Assembly: GCA_037127315.1 (NCBI GenBank)
Contig: JBBBDQ010000750.1
Location: forward strand, 1,082,501 to 1,146,500
Source of the DNA: Ascarosepion bandense
Lineage: Eukaryota > Mollusca > Cephalopoda > Sepiida > Sepiidae
Direction of reading: 5' to 3'
Length of the DNA stretch: 64,000 bases
Numbering within the stretch: the first letter of the stretch is position 1; each line of letters opens with the position of its first letter. Of this stretch, positions 43,585 to 54,049 are shown one piece after another. Below the pieces are notes generated by a model. It saw only the letters and a list, made by a program, of their open reading frames with translations, was not told the DNA's origin and made no database searches. The position numbers and the translations under genes are program-made.

Positions 43585-43745
43585 ATCCATGACTGACTAG
43601 GCAGGAGATTTTAACGTAGTAGAACTTCCTGTGCTAAACTGGTTGCCAACTCAGGGAATAAGACCCAATCTGTCCTGCTATTTAACCCATAGCTGGAGGT
43701 AAAAGTGCTGGATCAATACATTTTCCCAAGGTTATTTCACTAAAT
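43585..43745 (-). mobile_element. SINE-A fragment
   Basis: GACTGACTAGGCAGGAGATT, CTGGTTGCCAACTCAGGGAA and AACCCATAGCTGGAGGTAAA. The head is missing. Confidence 0.65.
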
Positions 43746-43921
43746 AATAACATGTTCACGTCTCGTATTAACACTAATTTTTCACTGTTATTAATGAAAC
43801 CCTCTACCTCCTGGCTGTGGACAGGGTGAAAATCACTTTAAAAAGATGGTCCTGGAACTGTGTGATTATTATAGCGTAGCAGGTATAAAATAAATAAATA
43901 CCGTATAATCCTTGTTAACTC

Positions 43922-44270
43922 TTTTTTTTTTTTTAATCATATCACCCCAAGCAAGGCGGTAACACCACTGATGTGCAGGGGGCTACGTAAGAGTGAAAAG
44001 ATTGGGAAAGAGAAAGCCGGAAACTACATCCTAAACAGGGAACAAGAGATGAGCCTCTTCACCTGTTCAATAGACGTGGGTGGAGTGTGAACCGGGCGAT
44101 AGTTTAGTCTATCTACTTCAATTGAAAAAAAAAGAAAAAAGAAAAGAGTGAAATGGTTGGAAGAGAGAAAGCCAGAAACCAGATATTAAACAGGGAACAA
44201 GGGATGAGCCTCTTCACCTGTTCAATAGACGAGGGTGGAGTGTAAACCGGGCGATAGTTTAGTCAATTGT
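43922..44270 (-). mobile_element. Repeat E dimer
   Basis: Two units in the same orientation. The first is 43922-44125 with the LINE-A-like tail complement (CACCCCAAGCAAGGCGGTAA). The second, 44127-44270, begins with an A-rich linker and repeats GGGAACAAGGGATGAGCCTC and GGGTGGAGTGTAAACCGGGC. The A-rich linker between units suggests a retroposed dimer. Confidence 0.7.
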
Positions 44271-44494
44271 CTGCATGTAGGTAATATTAATGCATCATTT
44301 TTGCTTAATCCGAGAACACTAACCATGGGTATGCAGTATCCAGCGAAAATGACACCAGTTTAATTACAAGTTTCAGTCCCTGATTTTCTTACCTAAATGT
44401 TTTTCAGTTCTTATTAATGTTAAATCAAAGTCCAAATTTTGAAGTGTCTGCATGTATAATATTTCAAATAAAGACTTATCTAAATCTAATCTAA

Positions 44495-44708
44495 TCTTAT
44501 TTATAAATGGAACCTTGTCTCTGTGTGTGTGTGTGTGTGTGCCACCCATAGACTCCGAAACGACTGAACCGATTCTCCTGAAAATCTACACGGCTGCACC
44601 ACAAGCGCCTGAGAGTGCTCCTAGCTAGGTTTTGTGTCGAGGCACCCCCCGATAAATATCGAAAATCGATAATCGAAAAAAATCGGGTTATAGAAGGAGT
44701 GGTCCGAT
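44495..44708 (+). mobile_element. Helitron-like 5' fragment
   Basis: TCTTATTTATAAATGGAACC, GT run, CATAGACTCCGAAACGACTG and ATCGAAAATCGATAATCG, ending at GGAGTGGTCCGATCTTA. No 3' hairpin or CTRR end. Confidence 0.7.
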
Positions 44709-44714
44709 CTTATG

Positions 44715-45221
44715 TTTATTTTGTTCTTATACAGAAAACGAATCATTTTTTTAAAATCAGAAGTTGACGAAGATACTGATAATAACATCTAAATCGAATT
44801 ACAAACAAAAAATTCTGAGAAAAGTTTCACAGTTCTCTTACGAGTATTCCAAACCACCAGTTGTGCATAAACTATCCGTTAGCAGACCAATGGGCTTGGA
44901 GTATAATGTTTACTGTCGGGTCTCAGACCCGTATTTTCAGTGCTATTATCGAGACAGCCGAAGATATTGCCTGTTCTTTTGCACGTTCGTTCGCCCCAGC
45001 CCCTAACGCTGCCCCCTTCAATACCTTCCCCTGTCTCTACCCCAACTGCCGACCAGTTTGCCGTCCAAAAAAAAGTATCTATTTCATTAACTTTTCTCGT
45101 TATAAGAAATTATTTATATTTGCATCACGTTAGTTTGGGGTCTTTGACCCCCGTCTCCATACACGCGTACACTTTGACCCTCTTTCTTTCCTTTGACTCA
45201 ACACACACACACACACACACA

Positions 45222-45261
<40 letters not shown>

Positions 45262-45880
45262 CTTTTTCTATATCTTTTTCTCTCATTCATCTAAAGAGGG
45301 TGAAAGAGAAACGTATATACCTTTAGTCCATCTCAATATTGCCTCTGTGTGAATTTCTCCCTTTGGCGTTCCGGGGTTGTTCAAATCTCCCAATTACATC
45401 GTCACCATTCGTGACCTGAACTTCCTGTTATGCCTGGAGGATATCCGCCAGTTTACAACTTCTTTAATCTTCCTCTTCCCTCGCCCATCGTTTCGATCTT
45501 CGACCCCCACTACCCCAACCTTGTGCCACTGTCTCTATTTTTCCACGTCGTCATCATCAATGTCATCAAATGGCGGGAACGATGGTGATGACGACAGTAG
45601 CTTCGGTGATGGTAGGGTTAATGGGGGTAATAACCGTTCGGCTTTGGAGTTGTTGCGGCTGGGTTTGGGAGTTACTTGCTAGGAATGAATCAGGGGAAGG
45701 AGGAGGTCGACATTGCAACGTTAGATGAGGAAAATGACACGGTGTGGCTCAGTTTGGCCCCGCCTTTGCCAGACACGAACTCTGATTGACTAATAGTTCG
45801 ACTCTTGCCAGCGAATGGTCAGACGCTCTTTTGCGACACTCCCTCCATTTGTCGCCGTTTCGGGCTTCGTCATTTTCTGT
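44715..45880. other. GC-richer gap with CA/CT repeats; no gene called
   Basis: Contains (CA)n-(CT)n at about 45203-45257 and the least repeat-like sequence of the window. Reading frames 44764-45006 and 45377-45682 have no recognisable domain; the second ends with a Ser/Gly/Asp-rich run from TCATCATCAATG-type repeats. Could hold an untranslated or promoter region, but nothing proves it. Confidence 0.4.
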
Positions 45881-46200
45881 CTTAGTTTTGTTGTTTTTTA
45901 TTGTCGATTTTTGTTGTTTTTTGTTGTTGTTTTTTTTGTTGTTGTTTTATGTTGTCGCTTTTAGTTGTTCATTTTTGTTGTTGTTTTTTGTTGTGTTTTT
46001 GTTGTCGCTTTTTGTTATTTTTTTTCCTTCCTTTATTGCTGTTCTTTATTTTACTCTTTCCCTGTACTTTTTTTTTAACGTTTTCATTTCTTTTTCTTTT
46101 TAAGCTATTTTCTTTCACTTTTTCTTTCTTATTTTCTTTCTTATTATGCTTCGTTTTCTTCATTTTATTTTTTTGTTTTGCTTTATTTTGTTTTGTTGAC
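45881..46200. repeat. (TTG)n-rich and T-rich low-complexity DNA
   Basis: Repeated TTTTTGTTGTTG units to about 46020, then T/C-rich sequence. Confidence 0.85.
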
Positions 46201-46206
46201 TGTTTT

Positions 46207-46645
46207 AGGACCTTTTTTTGTGAATTTACCCCCAAATAATGTAAAGTTACTTATGGCAAATATTAATTCCCCCCCCCCCAAAATTATAAATTTTGAATCA
46301 AAGTTAGTTTGTCTTTTTAACCAATTATTTGGCAATCTTATAAATGTTAAATCAAAATTTGCTTAACTTATCTCGCAACAATTCCAACGCTCACAATGAA
46401 AAAATACCAAAAATCACGAGTTATCCACATTTCGTTAGTAGGAATAATATTCGATGTACTGACAAGGAATTTTTTTATTAAAAAAAAAATGTTTTTGGCT
46501 TGTTTATCGAGGCGAGAGTGAATGCAGACCCCATACTTAGAAATAGCGCACCTGAGTAGCCCACATTTGGGCGGAACGCAAATCACAACCTAATCAGAGT
46601 GTAATGGAAGAGATTCGCTCTGGGAGAATTTGATGTGAATTTTAG
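46207..46645 (-). repeat. Repeat F, unexpanded copy
   Basis: The complement of this block matches 20577-20880 and 21310-21390 (CTAAAATTCACATCAAATTC, CCCAAATGTGGGCTACTCAG, then TTTACATTATTTGGGGG). Only one or two of the roughly 60-bp internal units are present here. A run of C near 46270 replaces the GGGCGGG of the other copy. Confidence 0.7.
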
Positions 46646-46669
46646 TAAATATAAATTATTTTTATTTTG

Positions 46670-47295
46670 GGGTAAATTAATATTTTGCAGTAGATTAATA
46701 TTGGGGTGGATTAATATTTAGGAATGGATTAATATTTGGGAGTGGATTAATATTTGAGGTGGATTAGTATTTTCGTATGGATTAGTATTTGGTGTGGATT
46801 AGTATTTGGGGATGGAATAATATTTAGCGATGGATTAATATTTGGGGATGGATTAATATTTGGATGGATTAATATTTGGGGTTGGATTAATATTTGGGGT
46901 GGATTAATATTTGGGGATGGATTAATAGTTAGGGTGGATTGATATTTGGAGATGTATTAATATTTGGGGTGGATAATTATTTGGGGATGGATTGATATTT
47001 GGAGTGGATTAATATTTAGGGATGGATCAATATTTGGGGGTGGAGTAATATTTGGATGGATTAATATTTGCGGATGGAATAATATTTAGGGTGGATTGAT
47101 ATTTGGAGATGTATTAATATTTGGGGTGGATAATTATTTAGTGTGGATAATTATTTGGGGATGGATTGATATTTGGAGTGGATTAATATTTAGGGATGGA
47201 TCAATATTTGGGGGTGGAGTAATATTTAGGGATGGATTAATTTTGGGAGTTGATTAATATTTGGGGATGGATTAATATTTGGTGTTGGATTAACA
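46670..47295. repeat. Minisatellite, unit about 18-20 bp, with larger blocks
   Basis: About thirty units of GGGGATGGATTAATATTT type. A long block around GGTGGATTGATATTTGGAGA to GGGGGTGGAGTAATATTT occurs at about 46934-47050 and again at 47090-47226. Confidence 0.9.
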
Positions 47296-47505
47296 AAAAT
47301 AGGCATGTTTCATTTGTTTATTTTGAATCTTTCTTTTGTTTTTATTTTCACATTTTCTTTCTTGTAAAACTTTTGTTTAATATCTTCAGCAATTATTCGT
47401 AATGCTTTCATCCATTTTACAATTCGTTTACAAAAAATCTTTAATTTATTAATTGCAACTCTCTTCTAACTATGGCGTTTTCCAAAACTATTTTTCATAA
47501 AACAA

Positions 47506-47770
47506 GCTGACGGCCATATCACATTTAAACACCGGTTCTCGTACAATCATCGTAGTTAAGCAAACGTTGAGCCTGGTCAACACCTGAGTGACCACTTGGG
47601 AAATCCAAGTGCTGTAAAATTTGATATGCGGGAAATATAATGGATAAATGCTTAACATTGAAAATTAAAGCCGAGTTCGAGTTCCAGTCTGGTTTGTTAT
47701 ATTCACTTACACGCAAAGAAAGGTATGAATCTACTTCTACTTCCCCATATATAGATTAATTAGTAAGATT
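47506..47770 (+). mobile_element. SINE-5S chimera
   Basis: 47506-47615 follows 5S rRNA (GCTGACGGCCATATCACATT, ACACCGGTTCTCGTACAATC, AGTTAAGCAAACGTTGAGCC, TGAGTGACCACTTGGG). A tRNA-like part then has GAAATATAATGGATAAATG and GAGTTCGAGTTCCAG (B-box-like), and the body ends TAGATTAATTAGTAAGATTA. Confidence 0.75.
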
Positions 47771-47984
47771 AATTTCGTATTAAACAAGTTTTATTACTAG
47801 AATCTATTTCATATACTTAAAAGTCTGCCAGTCGTTCTCGATTTGAATATTGCTGCCACAAGCCAATCTGGTGATTCTTTTTTTTTTTTTTTTACAGTGT
47901 TTCACCTTGTACTAGGCCCGATTTGATTTGGTTTGGTTTAAGTTTAACGACCCATCAACCATTTTAGTCATTTAAGGGTCAGTC

Positions 47985-48525
47985 TTTGTTTTGTTGGTAA
48001 TATATTTTTTATTCAAAAAGGTTTTGTTGGTAATATAGTTTTCATTCAAAAAAGTTTTGTTGGTAATATGTTTTTCATTCAAAAAAGTTTTGTTGATAAT
48101 ATAGTTTTCATTCAATAAAGTTTTGTTGGTAAAATAGTTTTCATTCAATAAAGTTTTGTTGGTAATATAGTTTTCATTCAAAAGTGTTGTTGGAAATATA
48201 TTTTTCATTCAAAAATGTTTTGTTGATAATGTAGTTTTCATTCAATAAAGTTTTGTTGGTAAAATAGTTTTCATTCAATAAAGTTTTGTTGGTAATATAG
48301 TTTTCATTCAAAAGTTTTGTTGGAAATATATTTTTCATTCAAAAAAGTTTTGTTGATAATGTAGTTTTCATTCAATAAAGTTTTGTTGGTAAAATAGTTT
48401 TCATTCAATAAAGTTTTGTTGGTAATATAGTTTTCATTCAAAAGTTTTGTTGGAAATATATTTTTCATTCAAAAAAGTTTTGTTGATAATATATTTTTCA
48501 TTCAAAACAGTTTTGTTGGTAAACA
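47985..48525. repeat. 33-bp minisatellite with a 130-bp higher-order unit
   Basis: About sixteen units of TTTTGTTGGTAATATAGTTT followed by TCATTCAATAAAG. The marker TGTTGATAAT recurs at 48091, 48221, 48351 and 48481, exactly 130 bases apart, marking a four-unit higher-order repeat. The order is broken in the first 100 bases. Confidence 0.92.
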
Positions 48526-48775
48526 CCTTCATAGCATTTTGACCCCGATTTGGGGGTTAAATATTTACCCATAGCTGGGACCCTAGCAGGTGCTACCACT
48601 ACGGGTCAGGGTGGACCTGGGAACAACAGCAATTATGAGTTGGTTCTATGCTCCTCACAACCTCCCAATTAGAGGCCTTGCTGCCAGATGCAGTTTACGG
48701 TCATACCCAGGACCGCTTATGAGAGAGAGTTTGAATGGAAAATAATTCTTCTTCAACGAGTACGTTTTTTGTTTT
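48526..48775. other. Unassigned GC-richer flank
   Basis: GGGACCCTAGCAGGTGCTAC and GACCTGGGAACAACAGC lie between the minisatellite and LINE-A. Not recognised. Confidence 0.35.
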
Positions 48776-48779
48776 TTCC

Positions 48780-49577
48780 TCTGTGTGCTACATCTACCTT
48801 CCGACCTCAGGTGGAATCATTACATTGAGCCAATGGCTAAGTTCACTGCCTAGAAGTTTGGGAAACTTAGTCGGACCAAGAAGTTGTTTTTTACTTTCTA
48901 AATACATCTTGCACATATACAAATCAACCATACGACCGTGCGTAGAATACTGTTGACATATCTGGTCAGGTGCCTCTGCTGTTCATCTCAGTGTTCTCGA
49001 CAGGCTCCAAAGGAGAATCTGTAATAAGATTGGTAACCTGGCAGCTCGACTGAAGCTACTTTCTCACCGGTAGGGTGTGGCTTCCCTCTGTCTCTTCGAC
49101 AGATATTTTCATGGCTTCTACTCCGACGAACATAGGTCACTGGTGCCCCCATCACAAGAATTTACTCGTGCAACCAGACTGGCAACAAGGTCCCACCCAT
49201 TTACAGTTAGATCAACCAAATGCAGGCGACAATTCTTCTCCAACAGCTTCTTTTCTCATACTTCCCTTTCATTGGAACTCCCTTCCATATACTTGCTTTT
49301 CTGACAGCTACAATCACTAGGAATTTAAATGGAATGTCAATCCACTTGACTCCAGTCCTCTCTACATCACCCCGTGTATCTTGTTCTTTTCCTTTCTCTC
49401 TACCTTCGCAACTGTCTTCACTCCTGTGTACACATCCTTCTCTTGCACTTTCTCTGACACCTCCTGTAACTGGTTCATCTTTCTCTTCACTCTCCTTCTG
49501 CCTAAACCGTTACTCTCTTATGTAGCCCCCTGCGCATCAGTGGCGATCACCATGTTTGGGGTGAAACGATTAAAAAA
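48780..49577 (+). pseudogene. LINE-A RT C-terminus and 3' UTR
   Basis: Pieces in order: IYLPTSGGI (shifted), LSKYILHIYKSTIRPCVEYC, SLCLFDRYFHGFYSDEHRSL, TRATRLATRSHPFTVRSTKC, a decayed WNSLPYTCFSD, and the 3' UTR with TATGTAGCCCCCTGCGCATC, ending TTGGGGTGAAACGATTAAAA. LINE-B follows at once. Confidence 0.85.
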
Positions 49578-49599
49578 AGCCGATCATTACCTTCCACGT

Positions 49600-49975
49600 C
49601 TCCCTATACCTGATGGATTTTAGCACGCTTTCTCCTGTTAGCCCACCCAAACCCCACTCTGCCATCCACTTGCTCAAACCCGTCACACTGATTTCCCTTG
49701 TCTCTCTTTCTCTCTATCTGACCTGTGAGTATCAGATTCTCCAAGCCCTTCTGCCTCATTATTTGTCCCAGGAACTGTCGTTTCCTGATGTTCAGTATGA
49801 ATTTCTTTTTCATTTCCATCCTTTCCAAAACCTCATTATTGCTCACGTGCTCGTTCTATATCCGCAGCATCCTTCTGTAGAACCATATTTCAGTTGCTTC
49901 AAGTTTTTCCTTCAACTCTGATGAGATTGTCCAGCAGTCACTTCCATTTTGAAGAACAGACATCCAGTACTCTCT

Positions 49976-50006
<31 letters not shown>

Positions 50007-50275
50007 AGCAAAATCCTCCTGTTTCATAATATTCTAATCAGCCTCTGGAATGCATCCTTAGCTATGCCAATTCGCCTTCGGATCTCAGTGTCGCCTTTTC
50101 CATCTTCTGTGAAAACACTTCTCAGGTATTTAAATTTCTGTACCTGCTTGATTTTAGTAGCCTCCACCCGTAGTTGGCATCTTGGGCTTGTCTTCAAATA
50201 GACTCCGGTTGTTAAGTGAGGAATGGCTCGATTCATATTTCGTACAGGTTTGCTCCCTTGCTTAAATCGGCAACA
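49600..50275 (-). pseudogene. LINE-B RT C-terminus
   Basis: Minus-strand order: KIKQVQKFKYLRSVFTEDGK, DTEIRRRIGIAKDAFQRLIR, a (CTTT)n expansion replacing part of the LETKKK region (49975-50005), then HVSNNEVLERMEMKKKFILN, GQIMRQKGLENLILTGQIE. Several stops. One of the two longest LINE-B copies. Confidence 0.8.
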
Positions 50276-50280
50276 AAATC

Positions 50281-50285
<5 letters not shown>

Positions 50286-50357
<72 letters not shown>
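50286..50357. repeat. (AT)n-(GT)n microsatellite
   Basis: TA alternation to 50331 then TG alternation to 50357. Confidence 0.95.
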
Positions 50358-50358
<1 letters not shown>

Positions 50359-50451
50359 TCATAGCTGTGTTTATGGCTGTGTGCGTATTTTTTAAATATT
50401 TTTATTCCTTCTTATCTTTTTTTTTAATTTTTATTTTATTTTACCCGATAG

Positions 50452-50530
50452 TGTAACCTCCGGCCAGATTCGAACCTACGGCGTGCTTCAGACATGTTGG
50501 CTACGATAACTTCTCAGCCAAGCAAGGTTC
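50452..50530 (-). mobile_element. tRNA-like SINE head
   Basis: The minus strand reads TTGGCTGAGAAGTTATCG (A-box-like) and CGTAGGTTCGAATCTGGCCG (good B box), spaced as in a class II (Leu/Ser-like) tRNA with a long variable arm. An A/T-rich tail lies downstream. No second copy in this window, so it could also be a decayed tRNA gene. Confidence 0.45.
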
Positions 50531-51000
50531 TACTTCACTTAAATATAATCTATTAGTTTCGTTTATTTTCTCGAAAAGTTTATCTACTCATCATCATTAT
50601 TCTTATTCTTATTATTGTTGTCATATTCTTATTATTGTTGTCATATTTCGATTTCTGCTATGGCCACACTACCTACCAAGACCTAAAGTAGTGTTTTCTT
50701 ATGACTACATTTTCTGATCTGTTTTTTTATTTCCGACATTACTAGCGTTACATGGCCTAACTTCTTAGTGTGTAGACTATACTTATCAAGACAATTTTTG
50801 TATTTCTCTTTAGATGGAATTTCTAGGCATTTATTCAGTGTGTTGTTTTGTTAGTTTTTCACAATTCCAAGCGCATCTACTCTCACAGGTATTATTCTGG
50901 TTTACAATTTCTACACTTATTTCTATTTTGATTTCTAGGTCTTTATACTTCGATAGTTTTTTTTTCTTTTTCTAATATCTTGGTTGTTATATGAGAGTTC
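50531..51000. other. Unrecognised AT-rich sequence
   Basis: A short tandem duplication (CATATTCTTATTATTGTTGT twice near 50605-50650). Otherwise nothing recognised. Confidence 0.4.
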
Positions 51001-51002
51001 AC

Positions 51003-51622
51003 TGGGTCAGTTAGTTAAGTGCCATACGTGATACACTCTTTAAGCGATCATGTCTCGAAAGAGACATGACTGACTGGGCAGAAGATTATCCCGCATTAGG
51101 TTGCCATTGCTTTCTGCGGTAGACTGCTTACCAGCCAAGGCTATAGAACCCAATCTATCCTGTTATTTGACTCATGGCTAAAGGAGGAAGAGATGTATTA
51201 TATAATTAAGAAGTATTTAGTGGGGGATCGCTTTTCTATGGTTATGAAGTAATAGACTGATCCCCCACTTTATGCCCAGTAGAAGTTTTAATTATCTTTC
51301 CAACTAATATATTCAGTTAGTCAGTTAAGTGCCACACGTGATACACGCTTGGGCGATCATGTCTCGAAAGAGACATGACTGACTGGGCAGAAGATTATCC
51401 CGCAGTAGATTGCCATTGCTTTCTGCGGTAGACTGGTTGCCGACCAAGGCTATAGAACCCAATCTGTCCTGCTATTTAACCCATAACTGGAAGGAAGTGA
51501 CGGATTAATAGCTTTCCCAAGGGTATTTGCGCGTAAGTGAATACAATGGATTCAATTGGAATTCGAACTCGGCTCCCCGTTTTCTCGTTCCGAGCCGATA
51601 TCCACTATACCACAACGCACAT
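51003..51622 (-). mobile_element. Composite SINE-A dimer, third locus
   Basis: Read on the minus strand: full SINE-A (51622-51306) with head TGGTATAGTGG and GAGTTCGAATTCC, the spacer (complement GGGCATAAAGTGGGGGATCA, about 51290-51200), then the headless half (51185-51006). Same plan and spacer as the other two dimers. Confidence 0.8.
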
Positions 51623-51679
51623 TAAGACATCTTAATTAGTTGACAAGTTTTGTCTTTTCGGGTTTTGATAATTATTTCC

Positions 51680-52965
51680 AGCCTAGTTGCTTCAATAAAA
51701 AAATCTGATGATGTTGACAAAGCGAACCTCGCTGCTGAGCTTGAGAAGGACCTCCAATCTGCGGTGGACTAGGGTAAGAAATGGCTTGTGAATTTTAATG
51801 CTTCTAAAACAAAGCTGCTATCTATCAATCATCACAGACAATCGCTCCTATCCCCATTAGCATGGCTCAGGCTAGTCTCCCTAAAATCAAAACACTGGGC
51901 CATCTTGGGTTAACTCTCTCAGCAGACCTCAAGTGGAATGACTACATCGAATCCATAGCTAAATCCGTTGCTAAGTCGGTCGGTTTACTCTGTAGGACCA
52001 GGAAGTTCTTTCGTCTGAATCCATATTGAACATATATAAATCTATCATCCGCCTATGTATTGAATACTGATGTCATATCTGGTCGGGTGCCCCTGTTATC
52101 AACCTCGGGGTCCTTGACAAAATCCAGCGAAGAATCTGTAATGTGATCGATCCCAACTTGGTAGCTCTGATGCAGTTACTCTCTCACCGGTGTAATGTGG
52201 CTTTCCTGTGTCTCTTCTATGCTCCGATGAACTTAGCTCACTAGTGCCTCCTATGTATAAATTTACTCGAGCTGCTAGACTAGCAACTAGGTCCCACCCT
52301 TTACAGTGAAACTAATAAAATGTAACCGCAACTTCTACTCCTACAGCTTCTTTTCTCGCACTTCCTGCCTTTGGAATTCCCTTCCTTATACTTGCTTCCC
52401 CGACAGCTACAATCTCCAAGAATTTAAATGTAAGGTCAATAGTCATCTCCTATATCACTGACTCGCATCCTTTCTCTCATGCCTCATCTCTGTCCACTCC
52501 ACCCCAATCACACCAGTATTCTCCTTCTATTTATCTTTCTATTACTCTCTTCCTGACACCCCACAAATCTATCCCTTTTTCTCATCCTTTCCCTCATGCC
52601 TCATCTCTGTCCACTCCACCCCAATCCCGCTAGTATTCTCATCCTTCTATTACCCTCTTCCTGACATCCCCTATAACATACCCCTCTTTCTCATCCTTTC
52701 TCTCATGCCTCATCTCTGTCCACTCCACCCCAATCATGCCAGTATTCTCATCCATCTATTACCTTCTTCCTGACACCCCCCATAACCTATCCCTCTTTCT
52801 CATCCTTTCTCTCATGCTCTTTCCTCTGTCCGTTCCACTCTCATCACACCAATATTCTCATCCTTCTCCTACTCCCTTCCTGACACCCCCTATACTGTTG
52901 TCCCTCTTTTTCATCACGTTCTTCCTATGTAACCCCCTGCACACCAGTGGCAGTAAAACTGTGTT
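51680..52965 (+). pseudogene. LINE-A, longest coding span, with tandem 3' UTR
   Basis: Begins earlier in the RT than any other copy: SVASIKKSDDVDKANLAAEL, EKDLQSAVD, GKKWLVNFNASKTKLLS (the NPSKT-type motif), then LGLTLSADLKWNDYIESIAK. It continues with frameshifts through the KFFRLNP and CGFPVSLLC regions to RTSCLWNSLPYTCFP-like sequence near 52380. The 3' UTR has four tandem units of 109-117 bp (marker CATGCCTCATCTCTGTCCAC at about 52478, 52595, 52704 and, diverged, 52813). Ends near TATGTAACCCCCTGCACACC. Confidence 0.8.
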
Positions 52966-53441
52966 TGTTAACATCTATTCCAGAGTGTTTATGCATTGGC
53001 TAGTATAAATATTTCACCACTCTTTCGTGACAAATTTTATATTCATTTGATGCAAGTAAAAACATCCTGAGAATAAATGTCTATGGTTTCTTAATATTTG
53101 TCACAAAACCTGCATTTGTGATCCACACTATTATGCATGATATTTTCCTGAAAGTTCCTAGCGAAAAAACTGGTCTTGCGTTGCAAGAATAAAGGCTTCC
53201 ATTTCAGCTTTTAATCCAAATGCGTGTTGTCATCGATGAGTATTAACTTTATCAACATCAGGCTTATTAGCACGTTCTGGATATTGGCAATGCAGAGATT
53301 TGTCTTGCCATTGTCGTTTCATCTGTTCATGAGGATTATCCTTGGCTTTCTTTTTCATATCTTTTTGGCGGCAACAGTTGGTACTTGAGTTCTGTTTTGG
53401 TTTTCTGCAGAATCTACTAAATGTATATTTCGTTTTTATTT
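52966..53441. other. Unrecognised sequence
   Basis: Plain mixed sequence, no domain seen. Ends at a solo LTR. Confidence 0.4.
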
Positions 53442-53738
53442 TGTTAGGGCGCCGCCCCTATCTGACTACATGATGGACTGTTCCCATTGCTATATATAGC
53501 AATGGTGGATTTTCTACAGGGAGGTTCGTACGGAGTCAGTGCGAGAGTTAGACACACTTCCGGTGGCGTACCGGAAGTAATCACGTATACACACGTCTTA
53601 CGACGGATTGGACTCTTGTATCTTTTCTATTGTAAATATTACTAATCACTTCTGTACATACTAACCGTCTTTCCGCGGAATACAACTTATATTCTGATTC
53701 TGTTGTTGATTTATTCATTTATACTTGGCGACATAACA
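53442..53738 (+). mobile_element. Solo LTR (297 bp) with perfect 5-bp TSD
   Basis: Starts TGTTAGGGCGCCGCCCCTAT and ends TTGGCGACATAACA, with TGTTA/TAACA as inverted ends. Flanks 53437-53441 and 53739-53743 are both TATTT. A TATA-type GCTATATATAGC lies in the first quarter. GC-richer than the surroundings. No internal region, so a solo LTR; Ty3-like is likely from the 5-bp TSD but unproven. Confidence 0.85.
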
Positions 53739-53743
53739 TATTT

Positions 53744-54045
53744 ACAACTTTCTTTCATGATTGAATATTTTTGCTTTCTGTTTTCGTGTTGTTTGACTAA
53801 TCGTATCATCCATTCCTTTGGTGTTTCGATGTATGTTACTAAGTTAACAACTGTTGTCTTGTATGACCATTCTAGCTGAATAAGACATATCCCATTTTCT
53901 CTATGGGGTATATGTTGACGGTCTACATCAGCCTTTGGATGATGCATGTTATGCTTAGACGGAAGCTTTCTTGTCTGAGAATTTATTCGTCTGATATCAT
54001 TTAGAGTTCAGTTCATGAGGTTGAAACTACATTGAACCACTGGCA
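53744..54045. other. Unrecognised sequence
   Basis: No family recognised. A minus frame (53711-53947) shows no domain. Confidence 0.35.
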
Positions 54046-54049
54046 ATGC

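Noticed and set aside
45377..45682. Possible host exon with Ser and Gly/Asp-rich end
   Set aside because: No domain, no convincing splice pattern, and the acidic run comes from TCATCA/GATGAC-type low-complexity DNA.
47972..48208. Minus-strand frame with repeated NENYITNKT blocks, like a repeat-containing secreted protein
   Set aside because: It is the translation of a 33-bp minisatellite whose 130-bp higher-order period breaks the frame. No start context, signal peptide or flanking exon.
47985..48525. CRISPR-like array of 33-bp repeats
   Set aside because: There are no unique spacers; units are contiguous and the setting is animal DNA.
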